From Alphaproteobacteria bacterium WMHbin7 (GTDB taxonomy: Bacteria > Pseudomonadota > Alphaproteobacteria > Rhodospirillales > WMHbin7), in assembly GCA_002753155.1 (NCBI GenBank), contig PDZW01000004.1, positions 1-64,000 of the forward strand: a DNA stretch of 64,000 nucleotides, in the 5' to 3' direction. Shown piece by piece: positions 10,215 through 18,110 of the stretch. Position numbers and translations under genes: made by a program. The number at the start of each line of letters is the position of its first letter. Positions within the stretch are counted from its first letter, which is position 1. Below the pieces are notes generated by a model. That model was not told the DNA's origin and searched no databases. It saw only the letters and a list, made by a program, of their open reading frames with translations.

Positions 10215-10405
10215 GAAAACCTGCCATCCCCTGAATATCTGGCAATACTTTCACCTGAAAGGCGCGGTCGTGGCAACCATGACGTTTAGCCTACAACTAG
10301 AATGCACCGAAAGCTTTGATTGATCTGACACAGAACGCCTGAAAAGGCTATTTTGTTCATATGGTTAGAAAGAGACACGACAAGGCGCTTCTTAGATATA
10401 AGCTT

Positions 10406-10517
10406 TCACCCACAGCAATAACCCGCCCAGTCCTGCATCAGATTGCGGCGCTTTTCGAACAGGTCGCCGCGCCGATAGGCGGCCTCCACCTTGTCGCCGA
10501 CGGTGACCTAGTCTAAC
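10406..10517 (-). pseudogene. C-terminal remnant of a tyrosine integrase
   Basis: The minus strand reads VTVGDKVEAAYRRGDLFEKR and continues RNLMQDWAGYC before a TGA at 10408-10406. This is the characteristic C-terminal tail of P4-type phage and island integrases. An in-frame TAG directly precedes VTVGDKV, and nothing resembling the catalytic domain lies upstream, where the Fic pseudogene begins. Only the last 30 or so codons survive. It is too short for the ORF track. The remnant suggests that the helicase operon reached this locus on an integrative element. No tRNA or att core was recognised nearby. Confidence 0.75.
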
Positions 10518-10526
10518 ACCAGCCAT

Positions 10527-11625
10527 TTACTCAAAGAATTCGACCATCGACTTTGCGACGAACTGTCGGTCGCGGCAGCGCTGCCCGGCAAATTAGACAA
10601 AACCCAGCTCCATCAATCTGGCCACCGCCTCGTTGACGCTGGCGAAGCTGCCGGTGCCGATGCCGACCTAAGCGTCCTTGACTGTAAATTTCGGATGGGT
10701 GAGTGCCCAAGGTATCAGCGGATGCACCAGTGAGTGCGAGCGGAGTTTGGCCGTCGCCTTCTGCCTGTGCGACAATAGACTGGCCAGCTTGGACAGGCGG
10801 CCTAAATTTGTCTGCTCGGCCAACGCCAGAAAGGTCCGCGTCCAGGGCGCGAAGTCGCCCGTGCTTCTGGCGCCCCTCAGCCCCTCGACATAAAGCTCTT
10901 TGTTCTGGCGCACCCCCTCGCCCAGAAAGACGCAGGCATTTGCCGTCGCTCCCTTCCAACTCATCACCAACGACACCAGCAGGCGGCCGATCCGTCCATT
11001 GCCATCGTGAAACGGATGGATGTGTTCGAACATCCAGTGCGACAACGCTTGGCGCACCAGTTCGGGGCGTTTTGTGGCATCCATCGTCAGGCCAGACAAA
11101 AGCACCAGGACATCACTCAATTGGTCGGGAAGCGTGTACAGGAAATAACCGCCCAGTCGATCCTGGTCGGCGACACCGTTGGGGGTTGTTCTCATCTTTT
11201 CGCCATCCTTGCCGGGAAACAGGCGACAATGGATGCTTTTAGTAGCCGTCAACAGATCACCCTTCTTCTGCGACAGAGCGTCGAAGGCGTCCGCCGTAGC
11301 GGCGACAGTGTGCGCATCTTCAGTGTCGGGAGCGCCTCAAGCCAGATTGGAATTCTAAGAGAAGAGACCGCCGAAGGTCGCTGTGCAACCCTCGGTGGTT
11401 GGGGAATGCACGGCATCGGTCCGCCCAAGCAGACTGCCAAAGTGCCGGAAACGGGGAAGACTGACAGCGCCGATCAAACTCGCCGATGGCGCTTTCCGCG
11501 GCATGCAAACGCTCCCACACATCGTCTAATTTGGGAAAAGGCAACACCGTCGGCCGATAGCCCAGCCGACCATAGTCACTCCGGTAGTAGCTGCCGAATT
11601 CCTTCACGGGCAGCCGCGCTAACAT
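10527..11625 (-). pseudogene. Decayed class II Fic (AMP-transferase) gene
   Basis: The longest intact stretch is the 194-codon ORF at 10668-11252, with the complete Fic motif HPFHDGNGRIGR. Homology-like sequence extends both ways through lesions. Upstream, the same frame shows the inhibitory-helix motif SPTTEG, which fits (S/T)xxxE(G/N), then TATFGGLFS, TAG, TGA and DTEDAHTVAA. The N-terminal part is in another frame, from ATG 11625 (MLARLPVKEFGSYYR through AIGEFDRR), so at least one frameshift is needed. Downstream of the TAG at 10668 the frame reads as a winged-helix tail (NEAVARLMELGF), another stop, then DRQFVAKSMVEFFE and TAA at 10527. Intact homologues fuse all these parts. A functional truncated Fic core cannot be excluded. 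Confidence 0.75.
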
Positions 11626-11992
11626 GATTTATCATAATAGCCATAATAACTTGCCACAGCGTTATGGCTTTCCCTAACGGCCCGCCTCACCGGGGTTCCG
11701 GCAATGTTCACCCCGAAGGCCGCCGAATTTCCATGTATTTTACCCTGTTACCAGGGAAAAACTGCTGAGACCGGTTCGCCCGAGACTGCGTCCTCCGCCA
11801 ATATTATTTTCCAGACATTCTCTGGTGTGCTGCTAAGGCCCTGAAAAGCCAAGCTTTTGGTTGGATTTCGGGCTGTCGCCGTTGACCTTGGCAGCCCTGC
11901 CCGGCCCCGATTTCTCCCAAATTCCCTTCTCTCTAGCCGCAACCGAGCCAGCCGTCAGAGGCGCCTATTCTCAAAGAACATTGGTCGCGCAA

Positions 11993-12023
11993 CAAAAAAA
12001 TGTCCGGCCTTTTGGGCCGGACA
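11993..12023 (-). terminator. Rho-independent terminator of the symporter operon
   Basis: On the minus strand a perfect 9-bp stem TGTCCGGCC/GGCCGGACA with a 5-base loop is followed directly by seven T residues. It lies about 60 bases past the symporter stop codon. Confidence 0.9.
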
Positions 12024-12034
12024 CTGGAAGTAAA

Positions 12035-12067
12035 ACCGACCGGTTCTTAAAAAAGGAACCGGTCGGT
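12035..12067. repeat. Perfect 12-bp inverted repeat between symporter stop and its terminator
   Basis: The arms ACCGACCGGTTC and GAACCGGTCGGT are separated by 9 bases that include an A-run. On the minus strand it precedes the main terminator, giving two stacked hairpins. It may be a second terminator or a 3'-end stabiliser. The T-rich part lies in the loop rather than after the stem, so termination is less certain here. Confidence 0.75.
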
Positions 12068-12081
12068 GTCGTTGTCTTGGA

Positions 12082-14148
12082 TTAGGCCCGCTTCAGATTG
12101 GGATAGCGGACATCCTCGATCATATGCTGGATCTCCTTCGAAGGTGCAGGAGTGACCAGGCTGACCACGAAGATGACGATAAACCCGAGCGGGATGCCGA
12201 ACAGGCCGGCCGAGATCGGGTTGATATCCCACCACAGCTCGGCCGGAACCGAGCGAGGCGTTCCGAAGAACACTTCGCGCAGCCAGGGCTGGGTCGTCAT
12301 CATGTAGTAGAAGGTGATGCCGACACCTGCCGCCATGCCAAGCGTGGCGGCAATGCCGGTTGCGCGCTTCCAGAAGATGCCGCAAACGAGTGCAGGGAAG
12401 AACCCGGCAGCCGCCAGCGAGAAGGCCGCAGACACCAGGAACAGGATGTCGGCAGGCTTCTGAGCCGCCACCAGGGCCGCCAGAACGGCGACGACCAGCA
12501 GAAGCGTCTTCGAAAGCATGACGCGGCGGGCCACCGGCGCGTTCGGATCGATCATCTTGTAATAGAGATCGTGCGACAGCGCGTTGGCGATGGTCAGCAA
12601 CAGACCATCGGCGGTGGACAGCGCGGCGGCAAGACCACCGGCGGCCACCAGGCCCGAAACGACATAAGGCAGACCGGCAATTTCCGGCGTGGCAAGCACA
12701 ACGATATCGCCGCCGATGGCGATTTCCGCCCTCTGCACGATGCCGTCGCCATTGATGTCAGACAGTGACAGCAATGAAGGATCGACCGCCTGCCAACTCT
12801 TGACCCATTCAGGCAGAGCGGCAAAGGTCGTTCCGACAATGTCGTTGTAAACGACGAACTTCACCAGCACGGCCAGGGCCGGGGCGGAGAAGTAGAGCAG
12901 GAAGATGAAGAACAGCGACCACGTTACCGATGCGCGAGCATCCTTCACCGAAGGTGTTGTGTAATAGCGCATCAGAATGTGGGGCAGAGCGGCGGTGCCG
13001 ACCATGAGACACAGGATCAGTGCCAGGAAATTCTTCTTGGCAATCGTCCTTGCCGCTTCGTCCTTGGCTGCGAAGGCTTCACCATGTGCCGCGATGGGAG
13101 CTGCACGGGCAGCAAGGCCCGCTTGCTTGTTCCAGGCGGCCTTGGCTTCCGTCTCGTCCTTCGGGAACTTGGCGATGGCCGCTTCCGCCTTGGCGATGGC
13201 GGCATCGTCCTTGGCTTCCTTGGCTGCTGCCAGATTTTTGTCCAGATTGGCTTTGCCGTCGGCAAGCGACTTCGGAATATCCGCAAGCAGTGCCTTGGCT
13301 TCGGCAGCCCGTTTGGCGAAGATGCCTCGGACCTCGATTTCCTTTTCGTCGGCATTGAGCTTGATTTCAAGCTCGGTGACCTTCTGAAGCTGCATGCCGT
13401 AAACGGCCTGCGGAATCGGAATGCCGGTCTGCTTGGCGCTGAGCCACACCAAAGGCGTCAGATAGGCGATGATCAAGATGATGTACTGGGCCACCTGCGT
13501 CCAGGTAACGGCACGCATGCCGCCCAGGAACGAGCAGACCAGAATACCGCCCAGACCAACGAAAATGCCCAGCGTGAAATCAACGCCGCTCAAGCGCGTG
13601 GTGATCAGGCCAACGCCGTAAATCTGCGCCACCACATAGGTGAAGGAGCAGAGAATGGCGATGATGATGCCCACGAAGCGCGGCGCATGGCCGCCGTAAC
13701 GGGCGCCCAGAAAGTCCGGAATGGTGAACTGGCCGAACTTGCGCAGATAGGGTGCCAGGAACAGAGCCACCAGACAGTAGCCGCCGGTCCAGCCCATGAT
13801 GAAGGCCAGGCCGGAATAGCCGGTCAGGTAGAGTGTGCCTGCCATACCGATGAATGAGGCAGCGCTCATCCAGTCGGCGCCGGTCGCCATGCCGTTGAAC
13901 ACCGCGGGAACGCGGCGTCCAGCCACATAATATTCATCGGCGTCGTTGGTACGGCTCATGATGCCGATGCCGGCATAGAGCAGCACGGTCATGGCCAGGA
14001 ACAGATAGCCGATCCAAACGCGAGGAAGCCCCATTTGTTCGGCCACGGCCAGGATCAACACGAAAGCGATGAAGCCACCCGTGTAGAAGCCGTAGACCTT
14101 CGTAAGCTGCGATGTGAAAGCTTTATTCGATTGCGGTTGTGCGGCCAT
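12082..14148 (-). CDS. Na+/acetate-type solute symporter (VC_2705-like subfamily)
   Basis: This 688-residue sodium:solute symporter is expected to import acetate or related monocarboxylates across the inner membrane. It has many hydrophobic helices and SSS-family motifs such as GMATGADWMSAASFIGMAG. The true start is ATG at 14148, which shares its A with the stop of the upstream DUF4212 gene (TAATG); the longer track start is rejected. A hydrophilic Ala/Lys/Glu-rich insert of about 115 residues (about 254-370, predicted helical) interrupts the membrane domain. A second soluble loop near 460 contains DINGDGIVQRAE, matching an EF-hand Ca2+ loop. DUF4212 plus large subunit is the standard pair of this subfamily. 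The exact substrate is inferred. Confidence 0.88.
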   Translation of the reverse strand: MAAQPQSNKAFTSQLTKVYGFYTGGFIAFVLILAVAEQMGLPRVWIGYLFLAMTVLLYAGIGIMSRTNDADEYYVAGRRVPAVFNGMATGADWMSAASFIGMAGTLYLTGYSGLAFIMGWTGGYCLVALFLAPYLRKFGQFTIPDFLGARYGGHAPRFVGIIIAILCSFTYVVAQIYGVGLITTRLSGVDFTLGIFVGLGGILVCSFLGGMRAVTWTQVAQYIILIIAYLTPLVWLSAKQTGIPIPQAVYGMQLQKVTELEIKLNADEKEIEVRGIFAKRAAEAKALLADIPKSLADGKANLDKNLAAAKEAKDDAAIAKAEAAIAKFPKDETEAKAAWNKQAGLAARAAPIAAHGEAFAAKDEAARTIAKKNFLALILCLMVGTAALPHILMRYYTTPSVKDARASVTWSLFFIFLLYFSAPALAVLVKFVVYNDIVGTTFAALPEWVKSWQAVDPSLLSLSDINGDGIVQRAEIAIGGDIVVLATPEIAGLPYVVSGLVAAGGLAAALSTADGLLLTIANALSHDLYYKMIDPNAPVARRVMLSKTLLLVVAVLAALVAAQKPADILFLVSAAFSLAAAGFFPALVCGIFWKRATGIAATLGMAAGVGITFYYMMTTQPWLREVFFGTPRSVPAELWWDINPISAGLFGIPLGFIVIFVVSLVTPAPSKEIQHMIEDVRYPNLKRA

Positions 14149-14408
14149 TATTCTTCTCCCTCGTCGACGCCATACTCCTGGTCGAGCTTGTTCATGTATC
14201 TGGCGTAATACCAGATGATCCACACATAGACGATCAGTGAGCCTTGCGCCCCCATGTAGAAGCTGAAGGGCCAGCCCAGGAAATTAAAGCTCAGTTCGCG
14301 GGCGAACCAGCCGATGACGAAAGTCACAAAAAACCAAATCCCCAGCAGGACCGCGGTGATTTTGAGGTTTCTGTGCCAATACTCTTGTTGCTTCTCTGTT
14401 AACTGCAT
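14148..14408 (-). CDS. DUF4212 small subunit of sodium/substrate symporter
   Basis: This encodes 86 residues with two hydrophobic segments (ITAVLLGIWFFVTFVIGWF and a second around SFYMGAQGSLIVYVWIIWYY). That matches the DUF4212 proteins always found with VC_2705-type symporters. A strong GAGGAG sits just before ATG 14408, and the stop overlaps the symporter start, so the two are translationally coupled. It probably acts as a membrane partner of the symporter. Confidence 0.88.
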   Translation of the reverse strand: MQLTEKQQEYWHRNLKITAVLLGIWFFVTFVIGWFARELSFNFLGWPFSFYMGAQGSLIVYVWIIWYYARYMNKLDQEYGVDEGEE

Positions 14409-14478
14409 AACTCCTCCCCGTTTTTCAAGGATGCTTCGTGAACCTGGTTACTCGTACTCAACTTTTCGCGAATGCCAG

Positions 14479-15081
14479 TCAGAACGGCAGATTGACGCCC
14501 GACTTGATTCCCGTCTCCTTCTCCAACTGCAGGGCGATCTTGGGCTCGAATTTGGCAAGCTTCATGATCACCTTTTCCGCCTTCTCTTGCTGGCCCAGCC
14601 TGAGATAGGCGTGGGCCAGTTGATACCAGCCGTAAGGACTCATCGGCTGGAGTTCCGTGTTGCGCTTGAGCGCCGAGACGGCCTCTTCAACCTCTCCCAC
14701 CTTGATGAGGGACAGGGCGAGACCGTACCAGGCGCGGTCAAGCTTGGGATCATGTTCCGTAGCGCGCCGGAAGGCCAAAATAGCCTCCTGATGCTCATCG
14801 ATCTTCTGGAGCAAAAAGCCAAGATTGAACCAGGTCCCGGGCTGATTGGGCTCAAGCGCCAGGGATTGATGCAGCAGGGCCACGGCCTCCCGGTTTTTAC
14901 CCTGTTCGGCCAGGATATGGGCGATCGATGCCGGCACCTTGGGGTTTTTCGAATCGAGAACGCGTACGCGTTCCCAATATTCAATGGAAATCGCATCGCG
15001 CTTGAAGATCAGACTCCAGATGGCGATCTGGCGGAAGAACCAGCGATCAAGCTTTTGCCGGACGCTTAGGGGCTGGCTCAT
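14479..15081 (-). CDS. TPR-repeat protein
   Basis: The product is 200 residues of tetratricopeptide-like helical repeats, for example a repeat around NREAVALLHQSLALEPNQPG followed by two more with the same spacing. An N-terminal RQKLDRWFFRQIAIWSLIF stretch could be a membrane-associated amphipathic helix. It overlaps the upstream 95-residue membrane-protein gene by four bases and precedes the symporter pair by 70 bases. It may serve as an assembly or scaffolding factor for the transporter. That role is inferred from position only. Confidence 0.8.
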   Translation of the reverse strand: MSQPLSVRQKLDRWFFRQIAIWSLIFKRDAISIEYWERVRVLDSKNPKVPASIAHILAEQGKNREAVALLHQSLALEPNQPGTWFNLGFLLQKIDEHQEAILAFRRATEHDPKLDRAWYGLALSLIKVGEVEEAVSALKRNTELQPMSPYGWYQLAHAYLRLGQQEKAEKVIMKLAKFEPKIALQLEKETGIKSGVNLPF

Positions 15082-15365
15082 GCGCCACTGCCTCCTTGAG
15101 TCAGCTCATGCTTGAAATAAGTCAGGATAGCCCAGGCCCAGAACGTCAGGAAGAAGCTGACAACGGGCACATGCTTGTCAATCACGGCCTTGGGTGTGAT
15201 GAAGCGGACAAGCCTCACAATCGGTGAGGTCAGAAATCGCATGGCCCGATAGATCGGATTCTGCTCGTGGCGGCCGAAGCTCATGACGTAAACTACGAAC
15301 TGGCCGATAAGCATATAACCGATGAATTCGAGCATCCCCTTCAAGACGATCAACATCGACAGCAT
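15078..15365 (-). CDS. Small membrane protein of unknown function
   Basis: This 95-residue protein has two hydrophobic segments (LEFIGYMLIGQFVVYVMSF and VVSFFLTFWAWAILTYF) separated by a basic loop with RAMRFLTSPIVRLVRFITP. I do not recognise a named family. It is the first gene of the minus-strand symporter operon, overlapping the TPR gene by four bases. Confidence 0.75.
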   Translation of the reverse strand: MLSMLIVLKGMLEFIGYMLIGQFVVYVMSFGRHEQNPIYRAMRFLTSPIVRLVRFITPKAVIDKHVPVVSFFLTFWAWAILTYFKHELTQGGSGA

Positions 15366-15847
15366 ATTACACTCATTCCTGGCTCTAGCATACGACCGCT
15401 GTTTTCGCAGCCTTTACACTAGTCAACGTTTCTAGAATGCAGCCTTTTTTTTCGACCGCTTATTCTCAATAAACATTCGCGCCCATGCATTAGATTTGCG
15501 GAATATACACGGAGCCTCGAAGTCGACTCACGCTGTATACGATGCATAAACGGAAAGCAACCTTACACGACACGAAACTGTGCCGCAACACCTCGTTATA
15601 TTATCACTTCTTCACATGGATTCAGAGGGATAAACATGATTTTCAGGGTAGGCGGCTTGTGGTTTCCAAGCCAAGCGGGCGTCTCAACTTTGTCAGGGAA
15701 TAGCTTTCTGCCTGCCCTCCCCTGTCCTGGGCGGCTTGCAAAGCCTGCTACCGCTCTCGTCCCCTTGACATGATCAAGATTATGCGCTTGGTCTGCTCCT
15801 GAGCGTCCTGGACGGGCACCAACACCCAGCATGCAAAGGAACTGCCA
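15366..15847. other. Divergent intergenic region, promoters expected, no gene recognised
   Basis: These 482 bases separate the symporter operon (minus) from the CBS/DUF294 gene (plus), so promoters for both must lie here. I see no convincing paired -35/-10 elements. TTGACATGATCAA at 15765 is a short palindrome, but its half-site spacing is one base short of an FNR site. Short ORFs in both directions look non-coding. Confidence 0.55.
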
Positions 15848-17296
15848 GTGCGACGTGAGACCGAGTCCCTCGAAAGCCTGGATAGCTTTCCCTATCGCCA
15901 CCGCGTTTTTGAAGTCATGAGCGCGCCGATTGCCATGATGCCGCGCACCGCCGATCTGGTCGAGGCCAGCCGCGTCATGGCCGAAAAGGGCATCAGCTCG
16001 ATCATCGTCACGGACATGGATGCGCCGGTCGGAATCCTTACCGAGCGCGACGTGCTTCGCGTGGTGGCTCGTTCGGGCAGCATCGGCTTACACATGCCGC
16101 TATCCGCCATCATGAGCAGTCCGGTCATAACGGTAAACGAAGAGGCGCTTGTTTTCGTTGCTATGGGACGGATGGAGCATCTGAATTTGCGCCATCTGCT
16201 GGTGACGGACCGTCACCACAACCCCGTCGGGGTCATTACATCGCGCGGTCTTTTGAAGTTAAGGGTCGGATCGGGACTGGCGCTTGGCGATGAGATTGGA
16301 TCGGCGCCATCACCCGAGGAGCTAAAGGCCGCCCGTTCCTTGCTTCCCTCTCTTTCAGAGAAGCTGATGGCGGAAGATGTCGGCGCTACCGACATCGCCG
16401 GAATTGTAACCAGCGCGTTGTGCGACACCACCGCCCGGGCCGCCGAATTGTCGGAAGCCTCGATGATCGAGGATGGTTGGGGTGCGGCGCCAACCAAATA
16501 TTGTGTCCTTGTCCTGGGATCGGGGGGACGGGGAGAAAGTCTGTTTTCCGCAGATCAGGACAACGCCATCGTCCATCTGGGCACTGACCAGGACACCGCC
16601 TGGTTCGCCGAGTTGGGCAGGCGGCTCTGCGCACTCCTTGCAGAGGCGGGCGTTCCGCTTTGCAAAGGAGGCGTGATGGCCTCCAACGAGACATGGTGCC
16701 GGTCGTATGATGCGTGGCGAAAGGCGATAGATCGCTGGGTTTCTGAAGCCAATGGGGACGATATCTTGAATGTCGATATCTTCATCGACTTCAAGGCGGT
16801 TCATGGTTCCCTGGATCTTGCCGACGGACTTCGAGACCATCTTCTGACAAAGGGAGCTCGATCATCGCAATTCCTGCACATCCTAGCGGCCAGTTCAGCC
16901 GACATGAAGGTGCCTCTTGGGCTCTTTGGCCAATTCGTGACGCAAGAGGGGCGGATTGACGTCAAGCTGCACGGCATGATGCCCCTGGTCGGCGCGGTGC
17001 GCGTTCTGGCCCTGAAGCATAAAGTCGCGGCAACCGCTACCAGCGAGCGTCTTGCGGGTCTCGCAGAAGGCGGTCACCTGCCAGCAGGCGAGGCCAAGAG
17101 CCTTGCCGCACTTCACCATTTTCTGCTTGGCCTGATGGTTCGCCAGCAACTGGCCTGCATTAAGGCCGGGACAGCGCCCTCAAACAAAATTGACCCGAGC
17201 ACGCTGACAAATGACGAAAGAAAGCTGCTTAAGGCTGGTTTCAAGCAAGTCAAAGCACTGACTTGGGTGCTGGAAAACGCGCTCTCGTCGGTCTAA
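15848..17296 (+). CDS. CBS-domain / DUF294 nucleotidyltransferase-like regulator
   Basis: The product is 482 residues. Residues 20-135 form a tandem CBS pair (MSAPIAMMPRTADLVEASRV; MSSPVITVNEEALVFVAMGR), an adenosine-nucleotide-sensing module. From about residue 215 comes a DUF294 nucleotidyltransferase-like domain with LGSGGRGESLFSADQDNAIV, which keeps the GS...R...D-x-D pattern. A DUF294 C-terminal helical domain follows. The start is GTG 15848, preceded by AAGGA. The protein resembles GlnD N-terminal domains. Its divergent position next to a VC_2705-type symporter operon recurs in other bacteria, suggesting that it modulates the transporter. The reaction is not known from the sequence. Confidence 0.85.
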   Translation: MRRETESLESLDSFPYRHRVFEVMSAPIAMMPRTADLVEASRVMAEKGISSIIVTDMDAPVGILTERDVLRVVARSGSIGLHMPLSAIMSSPVITVNEEALVFVAMGRMEHLNLRHLLVTDRHHNPVGVITSRGLLKLRVGSGLALGDEIGSAPSPEELKAARSLLPSLSEKLMAEDVGATDIAGIVTSALCDTTARAAELSEASMIEDGWGAAPTKYCVLVLGSGGRGESLFSADQDNAIVHLGTDQDTAWFAELGRRLCALLAEAGVPLCKGGVMASNETWCRSYDAWRKAIDRWVSEANGDDILNVDIFIDFKAVHGSLDLADGLRDHLLTKGARSSQFLHILAASSADMKVPLGLFGQFVTQEGRIDVKLHGMMPLVGAVRVLALKHKVAATATSERLAGLAEGGHLPAGEAKSLAALHHFLLGLMVRQQLACIKAGTAPSNKIDPSTLTNDERKLLKAGFKQVKALTWVLENALSSV

Positions 17297-17320
17297 AAAG
17301 GAAAAAACAGGAGTGGAAAG

Positions 17321-17725
17321 ATGGTCATCGCCTGGAACGAGGGAGCATTCTGCCTGGGCATCGAGGATATCGACGCCGATCACAAGAAAAAGATCGAGGC
17401 CATCAACAAGGTTGAAGACCTGATCGATTCCCGGGCGGCCTCGACCATCATCGCCACGGCCCTTCAGGAATTGATCGATGGCACCGCCAGCCATTTCGCC
17501 CGAGAAGAGGATCTGATGCGCCGCACGAAATATCCTGCGCTGGCCAACCATGCCGAGCTGCATGCGGAATTTCTGGATCGCCTGGGGCAATTGCATGCCG
17601 CCAGCTTCAAGGACGAAGCGCAGATCGATGCCCGGGCGGAACTCGATTTCTTCGCAGACTGGATGGCGGTGCATATTCAAAACGCCGATCGCAATTACAT
17701 GCACTGGCTGAAACCCGAACTATGA
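17321..17725 (+). CDS. Bacteriohaemerythrin
   Basis: This 134-residue four-helix protein has all seven di-iron ligands of haemerythrins: H21, H58 and E62 (HFAREE), H77 and H81 (HAELH), and H118 with D123 (HIQNAD). The WNEGAFCLGIEDIDADH opening is typical of bacterial members. It is expected to bind O2 reversibly at a di-iron site for sensing, storage or delivery. A 24-base gap follows the CBS/DUF294 gene. The stop overlaps the next, diverged haemerythrin gene (ATGA), so the pair is co-translated. Confidence 0.92.
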   Translation: MVIAWNEGAFCLGIEDIDADHKKKIEAINKVEDLIDSRAASTIIATALQELIDGTASHFAREEDLMRRTKYPALANHAELHAEFLDRLGQLHAASFKDEAQIDARAELDFFADWMAVHIQNADRNYMHWLKPEL

Positions 17726-18108
17726 TCGCCGAGATTGGCCTTCCTCCGCTAGATAGCGATCACCGCTTGCTGATGGCCATGCTGGACGATCTGGCCAAAG
17801 CCGCCTTGGCTGGGGCAGACGCGGGCCTGCTGGAGGACCAGTCGCTGGAAGTGGCTTCCAGCCTGGAATCCCACTTCGCCAAGGAAGAGCGAATGCTGGA
17901 AGAGGCCCTTGATGCCAACCGCCTTGGCCACATCGCCCTGCATGGCGCGTTGCTTGACCGGTTGGCTAGGCTGTCTGGCGCACGGCTTGCCGAAATGGGC
18001 GGCCAGGGCGCTCATGACTGTCTGCAAGCCTTGGCAAAAGACCTGGCGCAAGAAATCCTTTTGTTCGACCTGCCCGCCATTCCCGGCATTCTGGCCATTC
18101 AAAAATAG
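17722..18108 (+). CDS. Diverged haemerythrin-like protein with one ligand substituted
   Basis: The product is 128 residues, clearly a haemerythrin fold. H14, H51 and E55 (HFAKEE), H70 and H74 (HIALH) are kept. In the last helix the H-x4-D pair reads EILLFD, so the histidine is replaced by E111 while D116 is retained. One iron therefore has an altered ligand set; a mixed Glu-bridged di-iron site or a mononuclear site is possible. It overlaps the canonical haemerythrin gene by four bases and is followed two bases later by epmA. Confidence 0.82.
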   Translation: MIAEIGLPPLDSDHRLLMAMLDDLAKAALAGADAGLLEDQSLEVASSLESHFAKEERMLEEALDANRLGHIALHGALLDRLARLSGARLAEMGGQGAHDCLQALAKDLAQEILLFDLPAIPGILAIQK

Positions 18109-18110
18109 CC

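Larger units (their letters stand above)
11626..12081. other. Intergenic stretch with no recognised gene
   Basis: This 456-base gap lies between the Fic pseudogene and the symporter operon. The left part is AT-rich near 11630-11655 and may hold the old fic promoter. The right end holds the symporter terminator and a second inverted repeat, listed separately. The short ORFs at 11748-11942 (minus) and 11861-12085 (plus) lack a convincing ribosome-binding site or family resemblance, and I did not call them. Confidence 0.6.

Noticed and set aside
10531-10959. 142-aa minus-strand ORF from the track
   Set aside because: It lies in another frame over the fic pseudogene; the Fic frame carries the recognisable sequence.
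11748-11942. 64-aa minus-strand ORF upstream of the symporter terminator
   Set aside because: No ribosome-binding site and no family resemblance; the sequence lies in the gap between a pseudogene and a terminator.
11966-11982. TATTCTCAAAGAACATT, similar to TATTCTCAATAAACATT at 15461
   Set aside because: Two near-copies flank the symporter operon on the same strand, but the match is short and could be chance; no flanking similarity was seen beyond a few bases.
15765-15777. TTGACATGATCAA as an FNR-type site or -35 element
   Set aside because: FNR half-sites need six bases between TTGA and TCAA and this has five; no -10 sequence lies at the right distance from TTGACA.
15596-15901. 101-aa minus-strand ORF running into the CBS/DUF294 gene
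   Set aside because: Overlaps the start of a clear gene on the opposite strand and has no recognisable domain.
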